DNA from: Cristatella mucedo
Taxonomy: Eukaryota > Bryozoa > Phylactolaemata > Cristatellidae
Assembly (NCBI GenBank): GCA_009760855.2
Contig: WPIO01000587.1
Coordinates: forward strand, 1-21,991
DNA: 21,991 nucleotides
Reading direction: 5' to 3'
The notes under the pieces are model-generated. The model was not told the DNA's origin. It saw nothing but the letters and a program-made list of their open reading frames with translations, and made no database searches. Below are positions 10,249 to 20,311 of this stretch, one piece after another. The position numbers were made by a program, and so were the translations under genes. Positions within the stretch are counted from its first letter, which is position 1; every line of letters begins with the position of its first letter.

Positions 10249-10723
10249 TTGAAGCAGAGTGCAGCTCCTTGCTTTAGGCAATCGCACTTGAATAATTCAT
10301 TTCGCTTGAGTGTGCAGCAGATCACTGAATATAAAGACACCTCGATACTGCTCGTTATATCGTGTTATAACTTGCTGCAGATTGCGGAGCCTTGCATTAG
10401 GCCATTGACACTTGAATAGCTTATTTTGCATGACTTCACAGCAGATCGCACTATATCTAGATACTTTAAATCAACCCATCAAGTCATGCAGTCGTCCGGA
10501 GATTAGTGCAGGCCTTCCTTTAGGCAATCGCACTTGAACAACTCATTTCGTTTGATTTTGCAGCATATCGCGGAACATAAAGATACCTCGATACTGCACC
10601 TCATTCCGTGGGATAACTTGCTGCAGAGTGAGGTGTTTTGCATTAAGCCAGTCACACTTGAATACCTTATTTTGCATGAGTTTACAGCAGATCGCACAAT
10701 ATCTGGAGACTTTAAATCCACCC
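10249..10723. repeat. Block paired with 21,277-21,750 (right part)
   Basis: Offset 11,028 falling to 11,027. Shared rare marks are AATAATTCATTTCGC, GCAGATCACTGAATAT, ATCGTGTTATAAC, GCCATTGACAC, CAGTCGTCCGGAGATTAG, GGCCTTCCTTTAGGC, CATTTCGTTTGATTTTGC, GTGAGGTGTTTTGC, and GCCAGTCACAC. The copies part company after about 10,723, where this one continues as the block from 4.4 kb. Confidence 0.85.
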
Positions 10724-11326
10724 GTCGAAGCTTGCATGAGCTGGCAGCAGAGTGCTGCGCCTTGCTTAGGGCAATCGTACTTAAAAAAAAACATTTCGAA
10801 TGAGTTTGCAGAAGATCGCGGAATGTAAAGACACCACAATACTGCTCGTTATGGCGTGTAATAACTTGCTGCTGAGTGTAGTGCCTTGCATTAAGCCATT
10901 CTCACTTGAATAACCTATTTTGCATGAGATAGCAGGAGATTGCCCAATATCTAGATACTTTAAATCCACCCGTCGAAGCGTGCAGGAGCTAGCAGCAGAG
11001 TGCTCGGCTTTGCTTTAGGCGATCGCACTTGAAAAACGAATTTTGCTTGATTTTTCAGCTGATCACGGAACATAAACGCACCTCGATACTCATCCTCATA
11101 GCTTGTGATAACTTGCGGCAGAGTGCTGTGCTTTGCATTAGGCCATTCACACTTGAATACCTTATTTTGCATGAGTTCACAGCAGATCGCACAATATCTA
11201 GATACTTCAAATCGACCCGTCAAGGCATGAAGTAGCTCGGAGCAGAGTGCAGGCCTTGCTTTAGGCAATCGCACTTGAATAACTCATTTCGGTTGAGTTT
11301 GCAGCTGATCGCGGAATATAAAGACA
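10551..11326. repeat. Copy of 4,401-5,176, repeated again at about 12,037-12,814
   Basis: Offset 6,150 from the 4.4-kb copy and about 1,486-1,488 to the 12-kb copy. Marks include the A-run B, CACCACAATACTGC, GTAATAACTTGCTGCTG, GATAGCAGGAGATTGCCC, TTTTTCAGCTGATCACGG, CATAAACGCACC, and GGCATGAAGTAGCTCGG. A stretch around 10,620-10,670 follows a different variant (GAGGTGTTTTGC, GCCAGTCACAC), so the left edge is a mosaic. Confidence 0.85.
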
Positions 11327-14300
11327 CCTCGATACAGCTCTTTATAGCCGTGATAGGTTGCTGCTGAGTGCGGCGCCAAGCATTAGGCCATTCACACTTG
11401 AATAACCTACTTTGGATGAGATCGCAGCAGATCGCACAATATCTAGATACTTTAAATCGACCCGTCTCAGCGTGTGGTAGCTTGCAGCAGAGTGCAGCTC
11501 CTTGGTTTAAGCAATCGCACATGAATAACACATTTCGATTAAGTTTGTAGCTGATCGCTGCACAGAAAGACACCTCGATACAGCTCGTTATATCGTGTGA
11601 TAACTTGCTGCAGATTGCTGCACATTGCATAAGGCCATTCACACGTGATTAGCTTATTTTGCATGTCTTCACCGCAAATCGCACAATATCTTGATACTTT
11701 AAATCGACCCGTCAGAGCGTGCAGTAGCTTGCATCAGAGTGCAGCTCCTTGCTTAAGGCAATCGCAATTTGAAAAGCTCCTTCATTCTGCTTGCATTTGC
11801 AGCTGATCTCTGAATATGAAGACACCTCAATAGAGCTCGTAATAGCCTGTAATAAGTTGCTGCAGAGTTCTGCCCTTTGCATTAAGCCATTCACACTTGA
11901 ATAGATTATTTTGCATGAGTTCACAGCAGATCGCACAATATCTAGCTACTTTAAATCCAACCGTCGAAGCATGCAGGAGCTAGCAGCAGAGTGCTGCACC
12001 TTGGTTTAGGCAATCACACTTGAAAAACGAACTTTGCTTGATTTTGCAGCATATCGCGGAACATAAAGATACCTCGATACTGCACCTCATTCCGTGGGAT
12101 AACTTGCTGCAGAGTGCGGTGCCTTGCATTAAGCCATTCACACTTGAATAACTTATTTTGCATGAGTTTACAGCAGATCGCACAATATCTGGAGACTTTA
12201 AATCCACCCGTCGAAGCTTGCATGAGCTGGCAGCAGAGTGCTGCGCCTTGCTTAGGGCAATCGTACTTAAAAAAAAAAACATTTCGAATGAGTTTGCAGA
12301 AGATCGCGGAATGTAAAGACACCACAATACTGCTCGTTATGGCGTGTAATAACTTGCTGCTGAGTGTAGTGCCTTGCATTAAGCCATTCTCACTTGAATA
12401 ACCTATTTTGCATGAGATAGCAGGAGATTGCCCAATATCTAGATACTTTAAATCCACCCGTCGAAGCTTGCAGGAGCTAGCAGCAGAGTGCTCGGCTTTG
12501 CTTTAGGCGATCGCACTTGAAAAACGAATTTTGCTTGATTTTTCAGCTGATCACGGAACATAAACGCACCTCGATACTCATCCTCATAGCTTGTGATAAC
12601 TTGCTGCAGAGTGCTGTGCTTTGCATTAGGCCATTCACACTTGAATACCTTATTTTGCATGAGTTCACAGCAGATCGCACAATATCTAGATACTTCAAAT
12701 CAACCCGTCAAGGCATGAAGTAGCTCGGAGCAGAGTGAAGGCCTTGCTTTAGGCAATCGCACTTGAATAACTCATTTCGGTTGAGTTTGCAGCTGATCGC
12801 GGAATGTAAAGACATCTCCATACTGCTCGTTATAGCCTGCGATAGCTTGCTGCAGAGTGGGGCGCCTAGCATTAGGCCATTCACACTTGAATAACCTACT
12901 TTGGATGAGATCGCAGCAGATCGCACAATATCAAGATACTTTAAATCGACCCGTCTCAGCGTGTGGTAGCTTGCAGCAGAGTGCAGCTCCTTGGTTTAAG
13001 CAATCGCACACGAATAACTCATTTCGGTTAAGTTTGCAGCTGATCGGGGAACAGAAAGACACCTCGATACAGCTCGTTATATCGTGTGATAACTTGCTGC
13101 AGATTGCTGCGCCTTGCATAAGGCCATTCACACTTGAATAGCTTATCTTGCATGATATCCCGACAGATCGCACCCGGATCGCACCATATCTAGATACTTT
13201 AAACCAATCCGCCGGGGCATGCTGTTGTTTGCACCAAAATGCACCTCCTTGCTTTAGGCAATCGCAATTAAATGACTCATTTTGCTTGAGTTTGCAGCAA
13301 ATCGGTAAATATAAAGACACCTCGATACTGCTCATTATAGCTGTGATGGCTTGCTGCAGATTGCGGCGCCTTGCATAAGGCCATTCACACTTGATTAGCT
13401 TATTTTGCATGACTTTACAGCAGATCGCACAATATCTAGATACTTTAAATCGACCCGTCACAGCGTGCAGTAGCTTGCAGCAGAGTGCAGCTCCTTCCTT
13501 TTGGCAATCGCAATTTGATATCTCATTCCGCTTGCGTTCGCGGCAGATCGCTGAATATGAAGACACCTCAATAGAGCTCGTAGTCGCCTGTAATAGGTTG
13601 CTGCAGAGTTCTAAGCTTTGCATTAAGCCATTCACACTTGAATAGCTTTACGTGCATGAGTTCACAGCAGATCGCACAATATCTAGCTACTTTAAATCCA
13701 ACCGTCGAAGCATGCAGGAACTAGCAGCAGAGTGCTGCACCTTGATTTAGGCAATAACACTTGAATAACGAACTTTGCTTGATTTTGCAGCATATTGCGG
13801 AACATTAAGATACCTCGATACTGCACCTCATTCCGTGCGATAACTTGCTGAAGAGTGCGGTGCCTTGCATTAAGCCATTCACACTTGAATAACTTATTTT
13901 GCATGACTTCACAGCAGATCGCACAATATCTAGATACTTTAAATCAACCGGTAAAGTTGTGCAGTAGCTCGGAGAAGAGTGCATGCCTTGCTTTTGGCAA
14001 TCGCACTGGAATAACTCATTTCGCTTAGGTTAGCAGCAGATCGCTGAATATTAGGAAACCTCAATGCTACTCGTTATATCGTGTGATGACTTGCTGGGGA
14101 GTGGGGATACTTGCATCAAACCATTCACACTTAAATAGCTTATCTTGCATGAGTTCACAGCAGATCGCACAATATCTAGATACTTTAAATCAACCCGCTA
14201 GAGCGTGGAGTAGTTTGCAGCGTGTTGCAAATCCTTGCTTTAGGCAATCGCACTTGACTAACTCATTTTGCATGAGCTTGCAGCAGATTTCTGAATATAA

Positions 14301-14361
14301 AGACACCTCAATAGAGCTCGTAATAGCGGGTGATAACTTGCTGCAGAGTTCTGTGCTTTGC
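11316..14361. repeat. Higher-order block, copy 2 (about 12 dimers)
   Basis: Second copy of 3,685-6,712, about 18 bp longer because of three small insertions: 5 bp (GCTCCTTCATT near 11,776), two A bases (near 12,270) and 11 bp (13,166-13,176). Its left edge joins to the copy of 5,176 within the shared string AATATAAAGACA (11,316-11,326). Its right edge joins to the copy of 7,443 onward within GTGCTTTGC (14,353-14,361). Confidence 0.9.
13166..13187. repeat. 11-bp tandem duplication
   Basis: GATCGCACCCG is followed directly by GATCGCACCAT. The equivalent place in copy 1 (about 5,528-5,538) has a single GATCGCACCAT. This accounts for the 258-bp landmark spacing (12,926 to 13,184) and the change of copy offset from 7,638 to 7,649. 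Confidence 0.9.
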
Positions 14362-14608
14362 ATTAAGCCATTCACACTTGAATACCTTATTTTGCATGAG
14401 TTCACAGCAGATCGCACAATATCTAGATACTTCAAATCAACCCGTCAAGGCATGAAGTAGCTCGGAGCAGAGTGCAGGCCTTGCTTTAGGCAATCGCACT
14501 TGAATAATTCATTTCGGTTGAGTGTGCAGCAGATCGCTGAATATAAAGACACCTCGATACTGCTCGTTATATCGTGTGATAACTTGCTGCAGTGTGAGGC
14601 GCCTTGCA
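14353..14608. repeat. Copy of 7,443-7,700
   Basis: Offset 6,910. Shared marks: CACTTGAATACCTTATT, CTAGATACTTCAAATC, CAAGGCATGAAGTAGCTCGG, AATAATTCATTTCGGTTGAG, GTGTGCAGCAGATCGC, and CTGCAGTGTGAGG. It follows directly on copy 2 of the higher-order block. Confidence 0.85.
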
Positions 14609-14647
14609 TTAGGCCATTCACACTTAACTAACCTACTAGGCCTTTGT
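14609..14647. repeat. Truncated A monomer (39 bp)
   Basis: An A monomer keeps its first 27 bp or so (TTAGGCCATTCACACTTAAC, then TAACCTA) and then passes directly to CTAGGCCTTTGTTTAGGC, an A tail and B start. About 85 bp including the AT-rich core are missing. Landmarks on either side (14,417 and 14,825) are therefore 408 bp apart. Unlike the truncations at 1,001 and 10,248, the part kept is mostly the 5' end. Confidence 0.88.
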
Positions 14648-16123
14648 TTAGGCAATCGCAATTTAATTATTTATTTTGCTTGATTTTGCAGCAGATCGCG
14701 GAACATACAGACACCTTGAAACTGCTCGTCCTAGCGTGTGATAACTTGCTGCAGGGTGCGGCTCCTTGCATTAAGCCAATCACACTTGAATACTTTATTT
14801 AGCATGACTTCACAGCAGATTGCACAATATCTAGATACTTTAAATCAACCCGTCAAAGCATGCTGTAGTTCAAGCAGAGTACAAATCTTGCTTTAGGCAA
14901 TCGCACTTGAATAGCTCATTTCGCTTGAGTTTGCATACGACCGCTGAATATAAAGAAACCTTGATACTGCTCGTGATATCGTGTGATGACTTGCTGCAGA
15001 GTGTGTCGCCTAGCATTAGGTATTCACACGTGAATAACCTATTTTGCAGGACTTCACGGCAGATCGCACTATATCTAGATACTTTAAATCAACCCGTCAA
15101 GTCATGCAGTCGCTCGGAGAGCAGTGCAGGCCTTGTTTTAGGCAATCGCACTGGAATAACTCATTTCGCTTGAGTTTGCGGGCAGATCGCCGAATATAAA
15201 GACACTTCGATACTGCTCGTTATAGCGTGTGATAACTTGCTGCAGAGTGGGGCGCCTTTCATTAAGGCATTCCCACTTGAATAGCTTATTTTGCATGAGT
15301 TAACAGCAGGTCGCACAATATCTGGATACTTAAAATCAAGCGGTCTAAGCATGCTGTAGCTCGGAGCAGAGTGCAGGCCTTGCTTTAGGCAATTGCACTT
15401 GAATAACTTATTTCGCTTGTGTTTGCAGCCGATCGCAGAATATGAAGACACCCCGATACTGCTCGTTATATCGTGTGATAACTTGCTGCAGACTGTGGCG
15501 CCTAGCATTAGGCCATTCACACTTGAATAGCTTATCTTGCATGAGTTCACAGCAGATCGCACAATATCTAGATACTTAAAATCAACCCGCCAGAGCGTGC
15601 AGTAGCTAACAGCAGAGTGCAGCTCCTTGCTTTAGGCAATCGCACATGAATACCACACTTCGGTTAAGTTTCCTGCAGATCGCTGGATATAAAGACACCT
15701 CGATACTGCTCGTTATAGTGTGTGACAACTTGCTACAGAGTGAGGCGCCTTGCATTAGGCCATTCACACTTGAATAGCTCATCTTGCATGAGTTCACAGC
15801 AGATCGCACTATATCTAGATACTTAAAATCAACCGGTCTAAGCGTGCTATAGCTCGGAGCAGAGTGCAGGCCTAGCTTCAGGCAATCGCACTTGAATAAC
15901 TCATTTTGCTTAAGTATGCAGCAAATCGCTAAATATCAAGACACCTCGATACTGCTCTTTATAGCGTGTGACAACTTGCTGCAGAGTGCTGGGCCTTGCA
16001 TTAGGCCATTCACACTTGAATAGCTTATTTTGCATGACTTCACAGCAGATCGCACAATATCTAGATACTTTAAATAAACCCGTCAAGTCATGCAGTAGCT
16101 CGGAGAGGAGTGCTCGCCTTGCT
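14648..16123. repeat. Array segment of individually diverged dimers
   Basis: Regular dimers at 14,825, 15,069, 15,316, 15,562, 15,809 and 16,055 with many private variants in the first three (for example GCATACGACCGCTGAAT, GTAGTTCAAGCAGAG, GGTATTCACACGTG). The part from about 15,515 to 16,075 matches 18,349-18,909 at offset 2,834 (marks: AGTAGCTAACAGCAG, AATACCACACTTCGG, TTTCCTGCAGATCGCTGG, AGTGTGTGACAAC, GCAAATCGCTAAATATCAAG, GAGTGCTGGGCC). The offset is 11.5 dimers because the hybrid monomer at 16,124 lies between. Confidence 0.82.
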
Positions 16124-16246
16124 TTAGGCAATCATACTTGAATAACTCATTTCGCTTGAGTTTGCAGTAGATCGCAAAATATCTAAATACTTTATATCAA
16201 CCCGCCAGAGCGTGCAGTAGTTTGCAGCATAATGCAGCTCCTTGTT
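16124..16246. repeat. B/A hybrid monomer 2
   Basis: Same structure and length (123 bp) as the monomer at 3,013: B start (TTAGGCAATCATACTTG, TCATTTCGCTTGAG, TTTGCAGTAGATCGC) and A end (AAAATATCTAAATACTTTA, GCGTGCAGTAGTTTGC, GCATAATGCAGC). The landmarks at 16,055 and 16,177 are 122 bp apart. Shared private variants (ATCATAC, CTAAATACTTTATATC) and a shared preceding A tail (GGAGAGGAGTGCT) indicate common descent with hybrid 1. Confidence 0.9.
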
Positions 16247-17727
16247 TCAGGCAATCGCATTTGAATAAAGCATTTCGCTTGAGTTTTCAGCAGATCGCAG
16301 AATGTGAATACACCTCGACACTGCTCGTTATAGCGTGTGATAACTTGCTGCAGAGTGTGGTGCCTTACATTAAGCCACTTACACTTGAATAACCTATATT
16401 GCATGAGATCGCAGGAGATCGCACAATATCTAGATACTTTAAATCAACCCGTCAAGTCATGCAGTAGCTCGGAGCAGAGTGATGGCCTTGCTTCAGGCAA
16501 CCGCACTTGAATGACTCATTTTGCTTCAGTTTGCAGCAGATCGCGGAATATAAAGACACCTCGATACTGCTCGTTATATCATGTGATAGCTTGCTGCAGA
16601 GTGCGTCACCTAGCATTAGGCCATTCACCTTTGAATAACCTACTAGGCATGAGATCGCAGCTGATCGCGCAATATTTAGATACTTTAAATCAACCTGTCT
16701 AATGTGTGGTAGCTTGCAGTGGAGTGCAGCTCCTTGCTTTAGGCAATCGCACATGAATGACACATTTCGGTTAAGTTTGCTGCAGACCGCTGAATATAAA
16801 GACACCTCGATACTGCTGATTATACCGTGTGATACCTTGCTGCAGATTGCGGCGCCTAGCATTAGGCCATTCACACTTGAATAGCTTATTTTGCTTGACT
16901 TCACAGCAGATAGCACAATATCTAGATACTTTAAATCAACCCTTCTAAGCGTGCTGTAGCTTGCAGCTGAGTCCAGCTACTTGGTTTAGGCAATCGCACC
17001 TGAATAACACATTTCGGTTAAGTTTGCTGCAAATCGCTGAATATAAAGACACCTTGATACTGCTCGTTATATAGTGAGATAACTTGCTGCAGATTGCAGC
17101 GCCTAGCATTAGGCCATTCACACTTGAATAGCTGATCTTGCATGATATCCCAGCAGATCGCACAATATTTAGATACTTTAAACCAATCCGCGGGGGCATG
17201 CTGTTGTTTGCACCAAAACGCATCTCCTTGCTTTAGGCAATCGCAATTGAGTTACTCTTTTTGCTTGAGTTTGCAGCAAATCGGTAAATGTAAAGAAACC
17301 TCGATACTGCTCTTTATAGCCGTGATGGCTTGCTGCTGAGTGCGGCGCCTAGCATAAGGCCATTCACACTTGAATAACCTACTTTGGATGAGATCTCAGC
17401 AGATCGCACAATATCTAGATACTTTAAATCGACCCGTCTCAGCGTGCAGTAGCTTGCAGCAGAGTGCAGCTCCTTGCTTTAGGCAATCGCAATTTGATAA
17501 CTCATTCAGCTTGCGTTTGCAGCAGATCGCTGAATATGAAGACACCTCAATAGAGCTCGTAATAGCCTGTATTAAGTTGCTGTAGAGTTCTGCGCTTTGC
17601 ATTAGGCTATTCACACTAGAATAGCTTATTTTGCATGAGTTCACAGCAGATCGCACAATATCTAGATACAGTAAATCGCCCCGTCAGAGCGTGCAGTAGC
17701 TCGCAGCAGAGTGCAGCTCCTTGCTTA
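16247..17727. repeat. Array segment assembled from variants of 1-222 and 3,313-3,860
   Basis: 16,380-16,594 pairs with the window start. 16,916-17,463 pairs with 3,313-3,860. Compared with the 3-kb region, two additional dimers lie between the hybrid monomer and this pair (offset 13,111 before, 13,603 after; difference 492). From about 17,480 to 17,600 the B is the AGCTCGTAATAGCC type. Confidence 0.75.
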
Positions 17728-19370
17728 GGGCAATCATACTTAAAAAACACATTTCGAATGAGTTTGCAGAAGATCGCGGAATGTAAAGACACCTCAATAC
17801 TGCTCGTTATGGCGTGTGATAACTTGCTGCAGAGTGTGGTGCCTTGCATTAGGCCATTCTCACTTGAATAACCTATTTTGCATGAGATAGCAAGAGATTG
17901 CCCAATATCTAGATACTTTAAATCCACCCGTCGAACCGTGCAGGAGCTGGCAGCAGAGTGCTCAGCTTTGCTTTAGGCAATCGCACTTGAAAAATGCATT
18001 TTGCTTGATTTTGCAGCAGAGCGCGGAACATAAACACACCTCGATACTCATCCTCATAGCTTGTGATAACTTGCGGCAGAGTGCTGTGCTTTGCATTAAG
18101 CCATTCACACTTGAATACCTTATTTTGCATGAGTTTACTGCAGATCGCACAATATCTAGATGCTTCAAATCAACCCGTCAAGGCATAAAGTAACTCGAAG
18201 CCGAGTGCAGGCCTTGCTTTAGGCAATCGCACTTGAATAATTCATTTCGCTTGAGTTTGCAGCAGATCGCTGAATATAAAGACACCTCGATTCTGCTCGT
18301 TATATCTTGTGATAACTTGCTGCAGATTGTGGAGCCTTGCATTAGGCCATTCACACTTGAATAGCTTATCTTGCAAGAGTTCACAGCAGATCGCACAATA
18401 TCTAGATACTTAAAATCAACCCGCCAAAGCGTGCAGTAGCTAACAGCAGAGTGCAGCTCCTTGCTTTAGGCAATCGCACATAAATACCACACTTCGGTTA
18501 AGTTTCCTGCAGATCGCTGGATATAAAGACACCTCGATACTGCTCGTTATAGTGTGTGACAACTTGCTACAGAGTGAGGCGCCTTGCATTAGGCCATTCA
18601 CACTTGAATAGCTTATCTTGCATGAGTTCACAGCAGATCGCACTATATCAAGATACTTAAAATCAACCGGTCTAAGCATGCTATAGTACGGAGCAGAGTG
18701 CAGGCCTAGCTTCAGGCAATCGCACTTGAATAACTCATTTTGCTTAAGTATGCAGCAAATCGCTAAATATCAAGACACCTCGATACTGCTCTTTATAGCG
18801 TGTGACAACTTGCTGCAGAGTGCTGGGCCTTGCATTAGGCCATTCACACTTGAATAGCTTATTTTGCATGACTTCACAGCAGATCGCACAATATCTAAAT
18901 ACTTTAAATCAACCCGTCAGAGCGTGCAGTTGTTTGCTGCGTAATGCAGCTCCTTGCTTCAGGCAATAGCACTCGAATAACTTATTTCGCTTGAGTTTGC
19001 AGCAGATCGCGGAATTTAAAGACACCTCGATACTGCTCGTTTTATCGTGTGACAACTTGCTACAGAGTGAGGCGCCTTGCATTAGGCCATTCACACTTGA
19101 ATAGCTTATCTTCCAAGAGTTCACAGCAGATCGCACTATATCTAGATACTTAAAATCAACCGGTCTTAGCGTGCTATAGCTCGGAGCAGAGTGCAGGCCT
19201 AGCTTCAGGCAATCGCACTTAAATAACTCATTTTGCTTACGTTTGCAGCAAATCGCTAAATATAAAGACACCTCGATACTGCTCTTTATAGCGTGTGATA
19301 ACTTGCTGCAGAGTGCTGGGCCTTGCATTAGGCCATTCATATATGAATAGCTTATTTTGCATGAGTTCAC
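17728..19370. repeat. Array segment with a two-dimer skip and a local duplication
   Basis: Up to about 18,233 it follows 7,085-7,570; after about 18,249 it follows 8,090 onward. Tract 18,555-18,870 is repeated at 19,048-19,363 with offset 493, two dimers (marks: GTGACAACTTGCTACAGAG, CACTATATC, AACCGGTCT, GCTATAG, GGCCTAGCTTCAGGC, GAGTGCTGGGCC). Copies differ by scattered substitutions. Confidence 0.8.
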
Positions 19371-20188
19371 AGCAGATCGCACAATATCTAGATACTTCAA
19401 ATCAACCCGTCAAAGCATGCTGTAGTTCAAGCAGAGTGCAAATCTTGCTTTAGGCAATCGCACTTGAATAACTCATTTCGCATGAGTTTGCAGCAGATCG
19501 CGGAATATAAAGACACCTCGAAACTGCTCGTTATATCGTGTGATATCTTGCTGCAGATTGCGGAGCCTTGCATTAGGCCATTCACACTTAAATAGCTTAT
19601 TTTGCATGACTCCAGAGCAGATCGCACTATATCTAGATTCTTTAAATCAACCCGTCAAGTCATGCAGTCGCCCGGAGATTAGTGCAGGCCTTGCTTTTGG
19701 CAATCGCACTTGAATAACTCATTTCGCTTGAGTTTGCAGCAGATCGCAGAATATTAAGACACCTCGATACTGCTTGTTATAGCGTGTGATAACTCTCTGC
19801 AGAGTGAGGCGCCTTGCATTAAGCTATTCACACTGGAATAGCTTATCTTGCATGATATCCCAGCAGATCGCACAATATTTAGATACTTTAAACCAACCCG
19901 TCTAAGCGTGCGGTAGCTTGCAGCAAAGTGCAGCTCCTTGGTTTAAGCAATCGCACATGAATATTTCATTTCGGTTAAGTTTGCAGCAGATCGCTGATCA
20001 TAAAGACACCTCGATACTGCACGTTATATCGTGTGATAACTTGCTGCAGATATCTGGGCCTTGCATTCAGCCATTCACACTTGTATAGCTTATCTTGCAT
20101 GACTTCACAGCAGATCGCACAAAATCTTGATTCTTTAAATCAACCAGTCAAGTCATGCAGTAGCTCCGACAAAAGTGCAGGCCTTGCT
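19371..20188. repeat. Regular dimers without a clear long partner
   Basis: A landmarks at 19,382, 19,627, 19,873 and 20,120 are spaced 245-247 bp. Individual variants are shared with other places (GTAGTTCAAGCAGAG with 14,860; CAGTCGCCCGGAGATTAG with 7,790; GCTGATCATAAAGAC with 8,860), but I could not follow one partner across the whole stretch. Confidence 0.7.
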
Positions 20189-20311
20189 TTAGGCGATTAT
20201 ACTTGAATACCTCATTTTGCTTGAGATCGCAGCAAATCGCACAATATCTTGATACTTGATATCAACCCGCCATAGCGTGCAGTAGTTTGCAGCATAATGC
20301 AGCTCCTTGCT
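20189..20311. repeat. B/A hybrid monomer 3
   Basis: 123 bp, B at the start (TTAGGCGATTATACTTG, TTTTGCTTGAG) and A from GATCGCAGCAAATCGC onward (CACAATATCTTGATACTTG, AACCCGCCATAGCGTGCAG, GCAGCATAATGCAGC). The landmarks at 20,120 and 20,242 are 122 bp apart. The visible switch is about 10-15 bp earlier than in hybrids 1 and 2, because the GAGATCGCAGC segment is already A-like. Confidence 0.87.

Noticed and set aside
12931-13635. 234-codon open frame on the minus strand as a protein-coding gene
   Set aside because: It lies wholly inside the satellite, its peptide strings recur across the window in other frames and lengths, the repeat length (247 bp) is not a multiple of three, and both strands are open over the same monomers.
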